From positions 1,054,001-1,118,000 of the forward strand of contig NZ_MSCI01000001.1 of NCBI RefSeq assembly GCF_002954585.1: a stretch of 64,000 nucleotides of DNA, written 5' to 3'. Source of the DNA: Vibrio chagasii. GTDB lineage: Bacteria; Pseudomonadota; Gammaproteobacteria; Enterobacterales; Vibrionaceae. Each line of letters starts with the position of its first letter. The first letter of the stretch is position 1. This document shows, one piece after another, positions 47,205 to 57,048 of the stretch. The notes below the pieces were generated by a model. It did not search any database. It saw nothing but the letters and a program-made list of their open reading frames with translations, and had not been told where the DNA came from. Both the position numbers and the translations under genes were made by a program.

Positions 47205-47269
47205 AAATAATAATTGGTTTTATGTTTTATACCCTTAGTAAATAAGGACTAAATTCCTATCGCGCCAAG

Positions 47270-47854
47270 TTAGTTAACGACAGAAAGTTCTACGATTGGC
47301 AAACTGCTAGTAGGATGCGTGTTAAGTTCGACTTTATGAAAGCCAAACAGTTGGACAATATGAATAAAGTTGTCCACGTTAATATTGGATAAACTGACCA
47401 TTAATGGCTTAATTTGCTGTTGCTCCTCTGAGAAGCATTGCTCTAGATGCGCCTGCGAGACATATAAAGTACTAGGAAGATATTCGGACACACCTTCATT
47501 AAGGTCTGCCGTTATCCCATGATCTTCTCTCAAATATTCAAGTAGATAGTGAAGCTTATGCATGTCATTCAACCTATCCCTGTAGCTTTGGGATAGCTCT
47601 CTAAGCTCACATAAACGCTCTTCAAGTAAGGCTGTACCATACTTGCCAGCCTGTATGATCGACTTTATCTCTTTCTTAATTTTTTTATATTTGATCTTAT
47701 TTATTTTTGGCTTAAACCATCGCACCAATATCTGGTTTCGGACATCTCTAGAAACATGATTTCTTGAGTTGGCAACCGAAATCCAAAGGTGCAATAAAGC
47801 GTTGTCTATCGTGGTTGAGAGTAAACGCTCGTATTTGTAACTCGACATTGTCAC
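47270..47854 (-). CDS. Unknown protein, possibly DUF2913
   Basis: The 194-residue product has an N-terminal helix (NALLHLWISVANS), a basic segment (KPKINKIKYKKIKKEIKSI) and a beta/alpha C-terminus. Its pattern resembles DUF2913, a gamma-proteobacterial family common in Vibrio with no known function; I hold this loosely. There is no signal peptide or catalytic motif. It precedes the MCP on the same strand with 65 bases between. Confidence 0.55.
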   Translation of the reverse strand: MTMSSYKYERLLSTTIDNALLHLWISVANSRNHVSRDVRNQILVRWFKPKINKIKYKKIKKEIKSIIQAGKYGTALLEERLCELRELSQSYRDRLNDMHKLHYLLEYLREDHGITADLNEGVSEYLPSTLYVSQAHLEQCFSEEQQQIKPLMVSLSNINVDNFIHIVQLFGFHKVELNTHPTSSLPIVELSVVN

Positions 47855-48565
47855 TCTTTATTTTCGAACTGCTACGTTTTGTAAAATCAACGGGGCTAAT
47901 TACCTGCCTACCTGTATCCCCCCAAGAAATGAAAAATTATCTGGTTGACTATTGAGGTATGGGTTTATTTATTAACGGATGCTTCTTTTTCAAAAAATAT
48001 TGTCATACACATTTCTCTGATGTAACAGAACATTTATTAAACAAAATTGAATTTATGATCAAATAGCAACAGCAAGGCTATAGAAGTAATGGAAACTAAT
48101 GAAAAACTGGCTAAGGATTAGATGTAATGAAATATAGTCAACCTAACAGCTCTCTTCGCTGTTCATCAGGTTCACCCGCGAGTAAAACGTGATCAGGTGC
48201 ATATTAATGTCATCTAGCAATATAATAAGCAACTAATTACTCATCAAATGGAGATGCTAGTGCTAGTATTGATTCTCATTAACATTAAGTTACCATGCAA
48301 CTTTTAATGTTTTATCTGCACAGAGTAAAGGACTCTCGTTAGTCAACAAACTCTTAGGTAACTCTTGTAGTAATACGTTCCAAAAGCAACATTTTGCATA
48401 TTAGAATCACGAAGGTTTAGTGCGTTAATAATTAGAGTCGAAAGTCGTTGTGTAAATCTGTCGTGAAGAAATTAAGCTAATTATGAATCTTTGTAAGAAT
48501 TATCGAAACTCTAAGCTAGAAAGCCTCCTGCGAATCTCTAATATCAAGCAAGAGGATATAAAGTA
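47855..48565. other. Long intergenic region with a Fur-like site
   Basis: This 711-base AT-rich region contains a Fur-like site (48265-48283) and a 27-codon frame touching the next gene; otherwise nothing with coding character was seen. Confidence 0.5.
48265..48283. promoter_or_regulatory. Fur-like box
   Basis: On the minus strand, GTTAATGAGAATCAATACT matches the 19-mer Fur consensus GATAATGATAATCATTATC at 14 positions, including the central AATGA-AATCA. It lies 283 bases upstream of the ABC operon. Confidence 0.45.
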
Positions 48566-48566
48566 A
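48483..48566 (+). CDS. Possible 27-residue leader peptide coupled to the ABC operon
   Basis: ATG 48483 opens 27 codons (MNLCKNYRNSKLESLLR plus ten more) ending in TAA that overlaps the ABC ATG as TAATG. Its own ribosome site is weak, and the composition (Lys, Arg, Asn, Leu, Ser) is not diagnostic. It could be a coupled leader or chance. Confidence 0.25.
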   Translation: MNLCKNYRNSKLESLLRISNIKQEDIK

Positions 48567-50173
48567 TGATCACTAAAATAGCACAATATTATATTACGCA
48601 AGAACTGCTACCTGCTCTCGCCCGATCTAAAACTGGACTTATAATAGGAACGATTGCGGAAGGGGTTGCTGCTCTGACTAAAGTTTTCGCTCTATTATGC
48701 TTAATACAACTGATAGATAACTTTTCGAGTCAATGGTTATATACAGCCATTATATTATGGATTACGAGCGCTGCGCTTTCATCACTAGCCTCTTGGTCGA
48801 TTCACAAGGCGGAAGCACAGTTCTCTTCTCAATTACGTAGACAAATAGCTCAGCACCTCGTGAGGTTACCCCATAAAGCGTTAACACAATACAGCGATAA
48901 CCAACTTCGTCGTTTGACGACAGAGGATATTAATGCACTTCATCATATGGTGGCTCATTTACCCTCAGAGTTCGTTACATTTATGGTAGTGCCATTGGCA
49001 TCAATAACTATCATGATACATTTTGCTGGTGCAACCGCCCTGCTGGTTCTGCTCCCTGGGCTACTTGCATCACTCTATTACCTAATATTTCTCCCGAACT
49101 ACGCAGCTAAACATGGTAAACGACGTATGAGCATCATGGGAGAAATAGTAACGGCAGTTAACGATTACATACGAGGAATCAAAATAAACAGAATCTTTGA
49201 AACTCACGTTGGTGCTATGGCAGATTATAATAAAGCCACCCAATGCTTCACTAATGGTATTGTTGGTTGGGTAAGTAAAGTCGCTTTACCAGCCGCAATA
49301 GCTGTCGCACTTCTGCAAGCAGTAGCTACATTTTCAATTGCATATACTGTGTCCTACCAATTACCCGTTCCAGAAATGGCAGCAATCTTCTTTTTTAGCT
49401 TAGCTATTGTAACGCCAGTGTTGAAGCTAGGGCACGGACTCGATTATGTCGTTGCAGGAAAAAGTGCAGCAAGACGGCTTCAAAGCTTCTTGAAAGAGTC
49501 CCCAATAAAAAAAGCTCAAGCTACCGTCGATACTGTCGAGCAATTACATGCAAGAAATATACATGCTATCTATGAGCGAACACTCCTGATTGACAATGTC
49601 AGTCATACGTTTACTCCAGGTTCATGTACTGCGATTATGGGACCTAGTGGAGTCGGTAAAAGTACTTTTCTACGAATCCTATCTGGTTCTGAAATTCCAA
49701 CTAAAGGCTCGGTTTTTCTTGGAGAAACACCAATCCAGCAATTAAACGACAAGTCACAATTCTCTGCCATTCGCTACTTACCACAGCAGGTCAGTATTTT
49801 GAACACAACAGTGAGAAGTAACTTACAGTTGGCAAATAGCGAAGTTACTGAAAGGCAGATGATAGAGGCACTTGACATTGCACAGATAAGTATTGACTTA
49901 GAAGACAATGCCGGTGCCTTATCGGGAGGACAAAAACAACGAATCGCACTCGCTTGTTTGCTTCTCACTGATGCGAACATATTTTTACTTGATGAACCGA
50001 CCAGTGCACTCGACAAGCACACCGCAATCTCAGTCATCGAGAATTTGCGGAACTTTGCCCACGAGAAGAATAAAACTTTGATCATAGTCACCCATGACTC
50101 AGAGTTGGCTCAGAAAACAGATGTCAAGCTAACCTTAACACGAACGAACCGCACTTGGAGTGAAGCAATATGA
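48566..50173 (+). CDS. ABC transporter, fused permease-ATPase (first of a pair)
   Basis: The 535-residue protein has a six-helix TM domain (residues about 15-300) and a C-terminal ATPase with Walker A GPSGVGKST near 365, signature LSGGQKQRIA, Walker B FLLDEPTSALD and the switch His in VTHDSEL. Half-transporters of this form pair as heterodimers; overlap with the next gene (ATGA) confirms a pair. The siderophore-linked YbtP/YbtQ/IrtAB group has the same organisation, and the Fur-like site points that way, but cydCD-like or peptide exporters remain possible. Confidence 0.85.
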   Translation: MITKIAQYYITQELLPALARSKTGLIIGTIAEGVAALTKVFALLCLIQLIDNFSSQWLYTAIILWITSAALSSLASWSIHKAEAQFSSQLRRQIAQHLVRLPHKALTQYSDNQLRRLTTEDINALHHMVAHLPSEFVTFMVVPLASITIMIHFAGATALLVLLPGLLASLYYLIFLPNYAAKHGKRRMSIMGEIVTAVNDYIRGIKINRIFETHVGAMADYNKATQCFTNGIVGWVSKVALPAAIAVALLQAVATFSIAYTVSYQLPVPEMAAIFFFSLAIVTPVLKLGHGLDYVVAGKSAARRLQSFLKESPIKKAQATVDTVEQLHARNIHAIYERTLLIDNVSHTFTPGSCTAIMGPSGVGKSTFLRILSGSEIPTKGSVFLGETPIQQLNDKSQFSAIRYLPQQVSILNTTVRSNLQLANSEVTERQMIEALDIAQISIDLEDNAGALSGGQKQRIALACLLLTDANIFLLDEPTSALDKHTAISVIENLRNFAHEKNKTLIIVTHDSELAQKTDVKLTLTRTNRTWSEAI

Positions 50174-51753
50174 CAGCGCAAGATTCACGACTTTCTGAGC
50201 AAAAACTTCCATTGGCGGTAAAACAACGTTTGCTTGGTATTGGCTGTGCTTGGGGAGTTATTGCAGCTCTGGAAGCCTTTTCCTATACATGCCTTGCGAT
50301 GGCAATCGTGCAACAGCTCCCGCCACTCTACGTAGTCGTTCCCGCTTTCATTACAATATTAGTAACCATCGTAGTTACGCGGAGTGGCTTCATAGCTGGC
50401 GCACAATTGGCTGGTATCCTTTATCAGTCACTTGGATATGCGCTAAGCCGAGCTAAATTAGCATGGTTTAACGATAAAAATCGGGCCCAGACAACCCAAC
50501 TTGCGGAACAGGGGATACCGGACTTTATGGCAATTCCCGCACACCAATTACAAACCTTTATTTATGCCCCACTTCTTCCCTTATTTATTATTTTTGGTAT
50601 CGGTTTTGTCGGAGGCTTTCAGATTGCAATGCTGAGTGCAGCTTTGCTTTTTATGTCACTTTTCTTTCATCACAAGCTTCAAACCCTACTCAGTAAAGCC
50701 GATGCATCACGCCATGATTCGGATACTCAAGCTTCGCAATCAACAATAGAGCTTCTTGAGCATCTCGATTTTCTGCGCTCAACCGTAGGTCCTGGAAGAG
50801 CAGTAAAAAGAATGGAATCTAGTTGGGTCAGACAAGAAAAAATTTACGCACATATCAATTGCACAATTGCAAAAGTCACATTTTTATCAGCTCTTGTAAA
50901 CATAATTCCAATTACAGGCATAGCAAGTTATATGGTCTTTAATGATATAGACCAGCCTGTACTAATTTTGGCCATACTAATTCTTATTACAAGAGCTTCT
51001 GCTACATTAGAAAAGTTAGTATTTACAGGGATGGACGTTAACACCGTAAAAAATTCAATAAGTGACTACCTTTACTTAACGAACGTCCCCTGCTTACCCG
51101 ACCCGGAAAAAGTCAGTGCACAATCCCCAAGTCATCATCACCTTCAGTTATCTGGAATAAGCTATGGTGACATCTTCAGTCACATTGCAGCCGATATCCC
51201 CCAAGGCTCAAACGTCGTTATAACTGGGCCTAGTGGTTGCGGAAAAAGCACGTTGTTAGGGCTGCTGTTACGGTTTGATGATCCTACATGTGGGCATATT
51301 TCTTTGGGGGGCATCGATCTAACCAGAATTCCGTATAATACGCTCACTAAGCAACTTTCTTACGTTGCACAAGACCCTATCATTTTTACGGGTACGATAG
51401 CTGAAAATATACGACTAGGAAAGCCCGACGCGAGCGATGAGGAAGTAGAGGAATACGCTAGGCTAGCTCAACTCAGTCAAGTACTCGAACGATCGGCTTT
51501 AGGCATTCACCAACACGTTGGACTAAAAGGTAGAAGTTTATCCGGAGGTGAAAATCAGCGAATAGCGATTGCGAGAGCATTGATAAAACAAGCTCCTATT
51601 TTGATCCTCGACGAAGCCACTTCGGCTTTGGATGAAATGACTGAACGTTCTATTGCTGAGCTCACTCACTCATTAGCATCGACCGTTCTTGTTGTTACGC
51701 ATCGTGATTCAAGTATTTGGCAACCAACTTTCGAGTTAAATATGGAAAGCTAA
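50170..51753 (+). CDS. ABC transporter, fused permease-ATPase (second of a pair)
   Basis: The 527-residue protein mirrors the previous one: TM domain about 20-300, then an ATPase with GPSGCGKST near 355, the FTGTIAENIRLG loop, signature LSGGENQRIAIARAL, Walker B LILDEATSALDE and the His of VVTHRDS. Both partners keep intact catalytic residues, so both sites may be active. Its start overlaps the upstream stop by four bases. The unit ends at a strong hairpin at 51792. Confidence 0.87.
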   Translation: MTAQDSRLSEQKLPLAVKQRLLGIGCAWGVIAALEAFSYTCLAMAIVQQLPPLYVVVPAFITILVTIVVTRSGFIAGAQLAGILYQSLGYALSRAKLAWFNDKNRAQTTQLAEQGIPDFMAIPAHQLQTFIYAPLLPLFIIFGIGFVGGFQIAMLSAALLFMSLFFHHKLQTLLSKADASRHDSDTQASQSTIELLEHLDFLRSTVGPGRAVKRMESSWVRQEKIYAHINCTIAKVTFLSALVNIIPITGIASYMVFNDIDQPVLILAILILITRASATLEKLVFTGMDVNTVKNSISDYLYLTNVPCLPDPEKVSAQSPSHHHLQLSGISYGDIFSHIAADIPQGSNVVITGPSGCGKSTLLGLLLRFDDPTCGHISLGGIDLTRIPYNTLTKQLSYVAQDPIIFTGTIAENIRLGKPDASDEEVEEYARLAQLSQVLERSALGIHQHVGLKGRSLSGGENQRIAIARALIKQAPILILDEATSALDEMTERSIAELTHSLASTVLVVTHRDSSIWQPTFELNMES

Positions 51754-51791
51754 TTTAAAGTACTGTACTAAAGAATAGCCCAAATTAATAT

Positions 51792-51829
51792 TTATCAGCG
51801 AGCGAAAACGTACTTGCGCTCGCTGATAA
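51792..51829. terminator. Hairpin terminator after the ABC pair
   Basis: TTATCAGCGAGCG pairs with CGCTCGCTGATAA (13 bp, 12-base loop). The T tract following is weak (GTTTAG). Confidence 0.7.
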
Positions 51830-51908
51830 GTTTAGCTGCAACTCACTGTGTAAAGTTAATTAGGCTAAACTTGGGCGACGTGACAGAGAGAACTTGCTCA
51901 TTGAAAGG

Positions 51909-53174
51909 CTATTGCGTCAAATCAGCCTTAATCTGATCAACTTGATTCGCCAGAGAAGTATCTTGGAAATATTCACTGTGTGTTTTTCCTAAGTACAACT
52001 TCTTGTTTTTAACGCGTTGATCCAACTTATCTTTAACAACAGTGCCTTGTACTAACTTGTTGTTTAGCTCGTCGGCGATAGCAGAGCTGTCTGATACTTT
52101 GTTTCCTTTCGTATCATAATAACGAACTTTGCCGATATTTTTATCAAATGGATCACAGTAGGCTATGTCTAAATCACCACTTTCAATAATGTTGTTATAT
52201 TGGGCTTTGGTGATTGGTGCCTCTTTATTTGATGCGAATTGGCTACCTCGAATACACCAATTGATTCGGGTACCTACACCTGGGAAATACGCCGAAATTA
52301 AGTTAACGGCATAATATGAATCAGGGTCTGACAGATTTCGTTTTGCATATCTATCAATCACCTTACCGCCAACCACTTGATATTCGGCTTCGCCATTATT
52401 ATGAAGCTCCAAAAAATAGCTATTTCTAAACATATCACTGAAACTAACAGTATCAACTATACGCTCGCTACCTGAGCTGAAACTCTTCAATTGCTGCTTG
52501 TTCTGAATAGCACCAGTAATGCTAGTTGTCACTAGACCAATCACTGTGTTTTTCTGAGAATCAATTTGCCAAGCAGTATAGTTTTTCCAATTTTGTTGAG
52601 GTGTGTTTTTAGCGGCATCAACGCTATATTGGTGCCTAAGCTCTGTAATGTCTTCACCCACCTTATTCACTTTGGAATAGGACTTGTAGCGACGAGCTTC
52701 GCAATCTTGATGGTTTGCATCATAGTAGAAGTAGCTGATCCAATCTTTTGCTTCAATCATTTCTTTGCTGTTCTCAGCATAGTCTACGATCCCATTTGCG
52801 CCGTAAACGCCGTAAAACCCTTTGAGGTCTTTTTGCTGCTTAAGTGATAACTCTTCATTAAATTTATCATCCCAGCCAATACTATAAATATTAAATAAGT
52901 TTAAAGATTTGATGCACTCTTTGATATCAGTGCTGCCAATGGTATTTGCCGAATACATGGCAGGGCTGCTAGAGAACTTCTTTACTGCATCATCTTTTGG
53001 ATCAGCCACACTACCTTTTGCTGGAGTGACCGACATTTGTGGCACTACTGTTTGTTTCTTTTGAGCCTGTGGCGCTGAATCACCGCCGCCACCTCCGCAT
53101 GCAGAAAGTGTGGCAACTAACACTGATAATATTGAGATTCGGAACTTCAAGGTTTTCCTCGATAGGTTAAGCAA
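51909..53174 (-). CDS. Lipoprotein of unknown function
   Basis: The 421-residue protein has a lipoprotein signal with lipobox LSACGGGGG (Cys26), a flexible Pro/Ala/Lys-rich linker to about residue 80, and a mature domain without recognisable motifs. Several Cys residues (ECIKS, DCEAR, WCIRG, YCDPF) may form two disulfides. I do not recognise the family. Gly-run lipoboxes of this type are common in Vibrio surface lipoproteins. Confidence 0.75.
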   Translation of the reverse strand: MLNLSRKTLKFRISILSVLVATLSACGGGGGDSAPQAQKKQTVVPQMSVTPAKGSVADPKDDAVKKFSSSPAMYSANTIGSTDIKECIKSLNLFNIYSIGWDDKFNEELSLKQQKDLKGFYGVYGANGIVDYAENSKEMIEAKDWISYFYYDANHQDCEARRYKSYSKVNKVGEDITELRHQYSVDAAKNTPQQNWKNYTAWQIDSQKNTVIGLVTTSITGAIQNKQQLKSFSSGSERIVDTVSFSDMFRNSYFLELHNNGEAEYQVVGGKVIDRYAKRNLSDPDSYYAVNLISAYFPGVGTRINWCIRGSQFASNKEAPITKAQYNNIIESGDLDIAYCDPFDKNIGKVRYYDTKGNKVSDSSAIADELNNKLVQGTVVKDKLDQRVKNKKLYLGKTHSEYFQDTSLANQVDQIKADLTQ

Positions 53175-53547
53175 GTGGTAAATAAATCATCACCGAATTA
53201 CCGAAAGAAAACTAAACACTTATATAACCAAATTAAAACCATTAAAGAATCAGGATTAGAGCTAAGCTCAAAATAATTGAATTTAGCCAACTAAAGCAGC
53301 AACTTAGATATAAAAATCAGTAACCTTCACAATGTCAATCTAAGTATTTGACTAAACCTATTACAACAAACGGTTCTTATACTATTCGGGAGTTTGACCT
53401 GAATAATTCTTGAACATACTGATGAAAAGACTGGCCTGATTGTAGCCTGATAATGCAACTTATTTGATAGACAGCCAACTTTTTTGTAGAACCATTGAAT
53501 ATAAGTATCAAACTCGCAATCACTATTCCGTCACACTCATGCCCTAT
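53175..53547. other. Intergenic region
   Basis: This 373-base AT-rich stretch holds no coding frame or structure I can support. Confidence 0.5.
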
Positions 53548-53787
53548 TCAATTTGGTATGATGCCATAAAGAGCATTTATTTTTGAATTCAACTCTCGAA
53601 ACATATCAATATGAGAAGCAAGCTCGATAGACGAATCTATGTTCGGTGGAACGACATGAAAACTATCATTGGCAGCAATTGGGAAAGAAGATTGGTTGAC
53701 GGGGGTACCAGAATTGTCTTCACTTTCACACCCAAGTTGCGCGAGTAACAAAGCACTAAACAAGACTAAAAACAAACCGCGTTGCAT
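53548..53787 (-). CDS. Small lipoprotein coupled to the EAL phosphodiesterase
   Basis: The 79-residue product has a lipoprotein signal (LAQLGC, Cys20) and a short mature tail that I do not recognise. Its ATG overlaps the phosphodiesterase stop as TAATG, so it is translated with the enzyme. Small envelope proteins encoded with cyclic-di-GMP enzymes sometimes adjust the sensor; that is a guess here. Confidence 0.65.
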   Translation of the reverse strand: MQRGLFLVLFSALLLAQLGCESEDNSGTPVNQSSFPIAANDSFHVVPPNIDSSIELASHIDMFRELNSKINALYGIIPN

Positions 53788-55301
53788 TAAATACCCTTTT
53801 GACTGATATAACGAATAAATTCTTCCAAAGTGAGTGGCTTAGAATAAAAGTAGCCTTGAATAGCGTCCACGCCTCTAGAGAGGAAATAGTGAACTTGGTC
53901 TTCAGTCTCAACGCCTTCAACAATGCATGTTTGTTCCATCTTCTGGGATAATTCGATCAAGCTGTCTACAATGTGTGCAGACGCCGACTTATCACCGACT
54001 CGCTCAACAAAACTTTTATCAATTTTGACAATTTGAAACTCATAATTCATTAAAGACTCTAAAGTTGAAAAGCCAGTGCCAAAATCGTCAAGTGCCAACT
54101 TGACACCCATCGCTCTAATGGATGCCAATAAACTCAACGTTAAGTCAGTATTAGCGAGAAGCTCTCGTTCCGTGAGTTCAAGGCATAATATTGAGCCTCT
54201 TGAAAAATGGCTGAGGAAGTTTTCGCAACTACTTACTATTGAAGGGCATCCAAGATGAGAAGCCGACACATTAAAACTAATCGAGAACTCAGGTGATAAC
54301 TGATGCTCAATGTCACAAAGTCTGTTAGCCACAACCTCCATGATCTGCTCTGTAATTGGAATAATTAATCCACTTTCTTCAGCAAGCAATATAAAATCAT
54401 CGGGTGGGATTAGGCCAAATTTGGGGTGAACCCATCGAACCAATACTTCTGCATGTTTAATTGTTCCATCATGGCTGACTATTGGCTGTATATAAGGAAC
54501 AAAATGATGCAATTTTATAGAATTTTTAATCTCTTTAAGCAAAAGTGCATCATCGTCACAACCAAAGTTAATAAAAAAATAGACAACAAGGGGTGAGAAA
54601 AATAATGAATACAAAAAGAAGCTGCTACTAAATAAGTAGTAAGCCAAATCATAATAATGATAGTTAAATACCAGTGAATAAGGGTATTGGCTTGATTCAA
54701 CAATGATGGTTTGACCAGAAAAATGTTCAACAAAGTGATTAGACCCGATATAAGCATCGTTAATGTTAATATAAACGGTACCAAAATCGTAAAATTGATC
54801 AATAACATTCAACAAGGTATAAATATCCAATGTGGAATATGAACCGATGCGTTTAGAGTCGCTAACCATTAAGATAGAGTCGATAGGATTTAAAGCTTGG
54901 CCTACCTTGAGCTTAAAAAAGTCACCTTTCCATTCTGGTAACGAGAGGCTAATACTTGAAATATTTGAGGAATAACACTCCTCTTTATCATTGGCCAACA
55001 CCACTCCATTGATATATCGTGTAGTCAAAACTAAGTCATCCAAATATTTTTGATAAGTATAGCAACCATTAATAAAATGTTTACTTATTGTTCCTGCCCG
55101 AATAGCAGCGACTTCACCCGCTCTCACAATATTGTTTAGTTCGATGACTTTTTTATTTAAAGAGAGATTTATCGTCTCATAAATATTTTTTGATTGATAA
55201 GTAAAGCTAGCTAATGTTAGTACAACCAGAAAAACAATTGAAAATAGAATCCGCTTAATATAAAAAAGACGCTTTCTATCGAAAAGAATATTTTGTACCA
55301 C
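53787..55301 (-). CDS. CSS-motif EAL-domain c-di-GMP phosphodiesterase
   Basis: The 504-residue protein has one N-terminal TM (residues about 13-33), a periplasmic CSS-like sensor with conserved Cys (NGCYTYQ and EECYSS), a second TM near 215-245, and an EAL domain (about 255-500). EAL catalytic motifs look intact: AEVLVRW (the EAL strand), CLELTERELL, LALDDFGTG, VKIDKSFVE, VEGVETED and IQGYFYSKP. CSS sensors respond to periplasmic redox through their cysteines. It should lower c-di-GMP, promoting motility over attachment, and sits next to surface-adhesion genes. The small lipoprotein follows directly. Confidence 0.92.
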   Translation of the reverse strand: MVQNILFDRKRLFYIKRILFSIVFLVVLTLASFTYQSKNIYETINLSLNKKVIELNNIVRAGEVAAIRAGTISKHFINGCYTYQKYLDDLVLTTRYINGVVLANDKEECYSSNISSISLSLPEWKGDFFKLKVGQALNPIDSILMVSDSKRIGSYSTLDIYTLLNVIDQFYDFGTVYININDAYIGSNHFVEHFSGQTIIVESSQYPYSLVFNYHYYDLAYYLFSSSFFLYSLFFSPLVVYFFINFGCDDDALLLKEIKNSIKLHHFVPYIQPIVSHDGTIKHAEVLVRWVHPKFGLIPPDDFILLAEESGLIIPITEQIMEVVANRLCDIEHQLSPEFSISFNVSASHLGCPSIVSSCENFLSHFSRGSILCLELTERELLANTDLTLSLLASIRAMGVKLALDDFGTGFSTLESLMNYEFQIVKIDKSFVERVGDKSASAHIVDSLIELSQKMEQTCIVEGVETEDQVHYFLSRGVDAIQGYFYSKPLTLEEFIRYISQKGI

Positions 55302-55642
55302 ACTTCCGCCTTTAAAAGCTCATATAGTAAGCTACTAGTACTACGACTAACAATGTAATTGCAAACGCCCGCAGCGCTTGATTCACAGCCACGACCTAGG
55401 TTAAATATCGTTCAAACAAAAATTATGATAACTCGTTTCTTAAGAAATCGAGAGCCACTTACTATAGCATAAATTATTTTTGACAACTTACTACCAACCA
55501 ATTTTGTAATAGAAAACCACATACAAAACCTAAAAGCTAACCTTACATTGGATAAAAAGTTTTTTTTGAATTCCGTGACCGTAAATTTAAAGCCAAATAT
55601 CTAATAGCTTTTAAATAATTAAAAAATTACGTTTAAAATCAA
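55302..55642. other. AT-rich intergenic region upstream of the EAL gene
   Basis: This stretch is over 70% A+T in places. It must hold the EAL promoter; no element is clear enough to call. Confidence 0.45.
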
Positions 55643-55882
55643 TCACTTAACCAAAGTCGCCCCAATAAAAACAAAGGTGAACTCATTCCCTTTCAACTCA
55701 AACGTTTCTTCCGTTACCGCTCTCTGTAAGCTTACATTTGGTGACTTCTTATGGTAAGGGCATAGCAAGGCAGCTACCTCCTCCAATACCCGCTCGAACC
55801 GTATGGCTGCTTCAACCGGAAAAAGGGAGGTAAATGATTTGTTGTACCTTTCATTGGGGCCAAAACACGTAACAAGATCAGT
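55643..55882 (-). pseudogene. Gene remnant: 79-codon open frame with no start
   Basis: A frame runs from just after a TAA (55883-55885) to TGA (55643-55645). It translates as TDLVTCFGPNERYNKSF, VEAAIRFERVLEEVAALL, CPYHKKSPNVSLQRA and ETFELKGNEFTFVFIGATLVK. The residue mix looks like a real protein, and the base composition is far less AT-rich than the region beside it. No in-frame ATG is near its start, and the first in-frame TTG lies in the middle. I do not recognise the family. It is probably the surviving C-terminus of a lost gene. Confidence 0.55.
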
Positions 55883-55897
55883 TTAATTATTAATAAA

Positions 55898-56893
55898 CTA
55901 CTTCACCATGATTAACTCTACCCGTCGATTTAACGCCCTGCCTTCTGGTGTTAAATTTGTCGCTAAAAAATTTGATCCACCACGACCTTCAACGGATACT
56001 TGTTCTTTATTGATTCCATTAGCTTCTAACCACTTAGCCAATGAGATAGCTCTTCTCTTCGAGAGTGCAAAGTTATATTGATCAGCGCCTTTTGAATCTG
56101 TATACCCAATAACTTTAATTCTTAAACTTTTATCTTTTTTCAACCTTTCTAGCAACTTATGGTAATTTGCATGAGCATCGCCTCCGTTGACCTCATCACT
56201 ATCAAAAGCAAAATTAAGTGCAGGGTAATGATGTTTTATTGGCGTATGAAGGGACGTTTGGCGATCTTGTAAGGGAAGCTTCTCTTTCTTGATGACATCA
56301 GTAGGGTTAACGACAACCGTTGTGTCATTTCCCTTACCTAAGTGAAACCTCAGACCGGAGATCAAACCATGGCTATTGTAAGTGCCGGTTTTACTTGAAC
56401 CAATGTGATTGATGTACTGATAGCCAATATTGACTTCTACTTTGTTTGACAGTTTATAAACACTACCCACTTCCACTATTGGCGAAAAACCGGTGTCGTT
56501 TATCGACTTCTGTTGGTATTCAGTACTCATTCCCCATTGACCCACACCGACTCGTCCATAAAAATACAGATCGTGCTTTTGATAAAAATCATACCTTACT
56601 CCACTTTCAATGAAGGATACGTTTACATTTGTTCCATCACTACTACTGGGAACAATATGATATTGGTAACCTAAATCAATGCTTATATTTCCAGTGATAT
56701 ACAGCCCCCCATAGAGCCCCACAATAGCACCATTAGAAATGGTAGAATGGGAATCTTGGTTATTGGCGTAACCGTACCCAACTTTTCCCCCTAAAAAAGA
56801 CGCGTCATTTATCTCATAGCTGCCTGAATAAGTGAGATGTGAAAATACGGACAGAAAAAAAATGACGATCGTGTTTTGAATAGATTTTTTCAT
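55898..56893 (-). CDS. OmpA-like outer-membrane protein
   Basis: The 331-residue protein has a signal peptide (cleavage near THLTYSGS), a beta-barrel like the eight-strand OmpA/OmpW-type (residues about 30-190, alternating aromatic strands with a GLRFHLG last strand), a short linker, and a peptidoglycan-binding OmpA domain (about 220-331) with VIGYTDSKGADQYNFALSKRRA and RRVELIMVK. It would tie the outer membrane to peptidoglycan; a short spacer separates it from the fimbrial operon, and it may serve adhesion. Confidence 0.88.
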   Translation of the reverse strand: MKKSIQNTIVIFFLSVFSHLTYSGSYEINDASFLGGKVGYGYANNQDSHSTISNGAIVGLYGGLYITGNISIDLGYQYHIVPSSSDGTNVNVSFIESGVRYDFYQKHDLYFYGRVGVGQWGMSTEYQQKSINDTGFSPIVEVGSVYKLSNKVEVNIGYQYINHIGSSKTGTYNSHGLISGLRFHLGKGNDTTVVVNPTDVIKKEKLPLQDRQTSLHTPIKHHYPALNFAFDSDEVNGGDAHANYHKLLERLKKDKSLRIKVIGYTDSKGADQYNFALSKRRAISLAKWLEANGINKEQVSVEGRGGSNFLATNLTPEGRALNRRVELIMVK

Positions 56894-57048
56894 AGGAATA
56901 ATCTTTATCGATGTAAATAGAGGCTTTCAGTGTCGGTTGACTATATTTAATGGTCTTATTTTATATCTATAGCATAACAACTGAAGCGACCGAAAATATC
57001 CGACCTCCCCATCACGACAGCGAGATGAGGAGGAAAGAAAATAACAGA

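Noticed and set aside
57004..57033. Terminator between the adhesin and the OmpA-like gene
   Set aside because: CCTCCCCATC pairs with GATGAGGAGG with one mismatch, but the T tract on the minus strand is poor.
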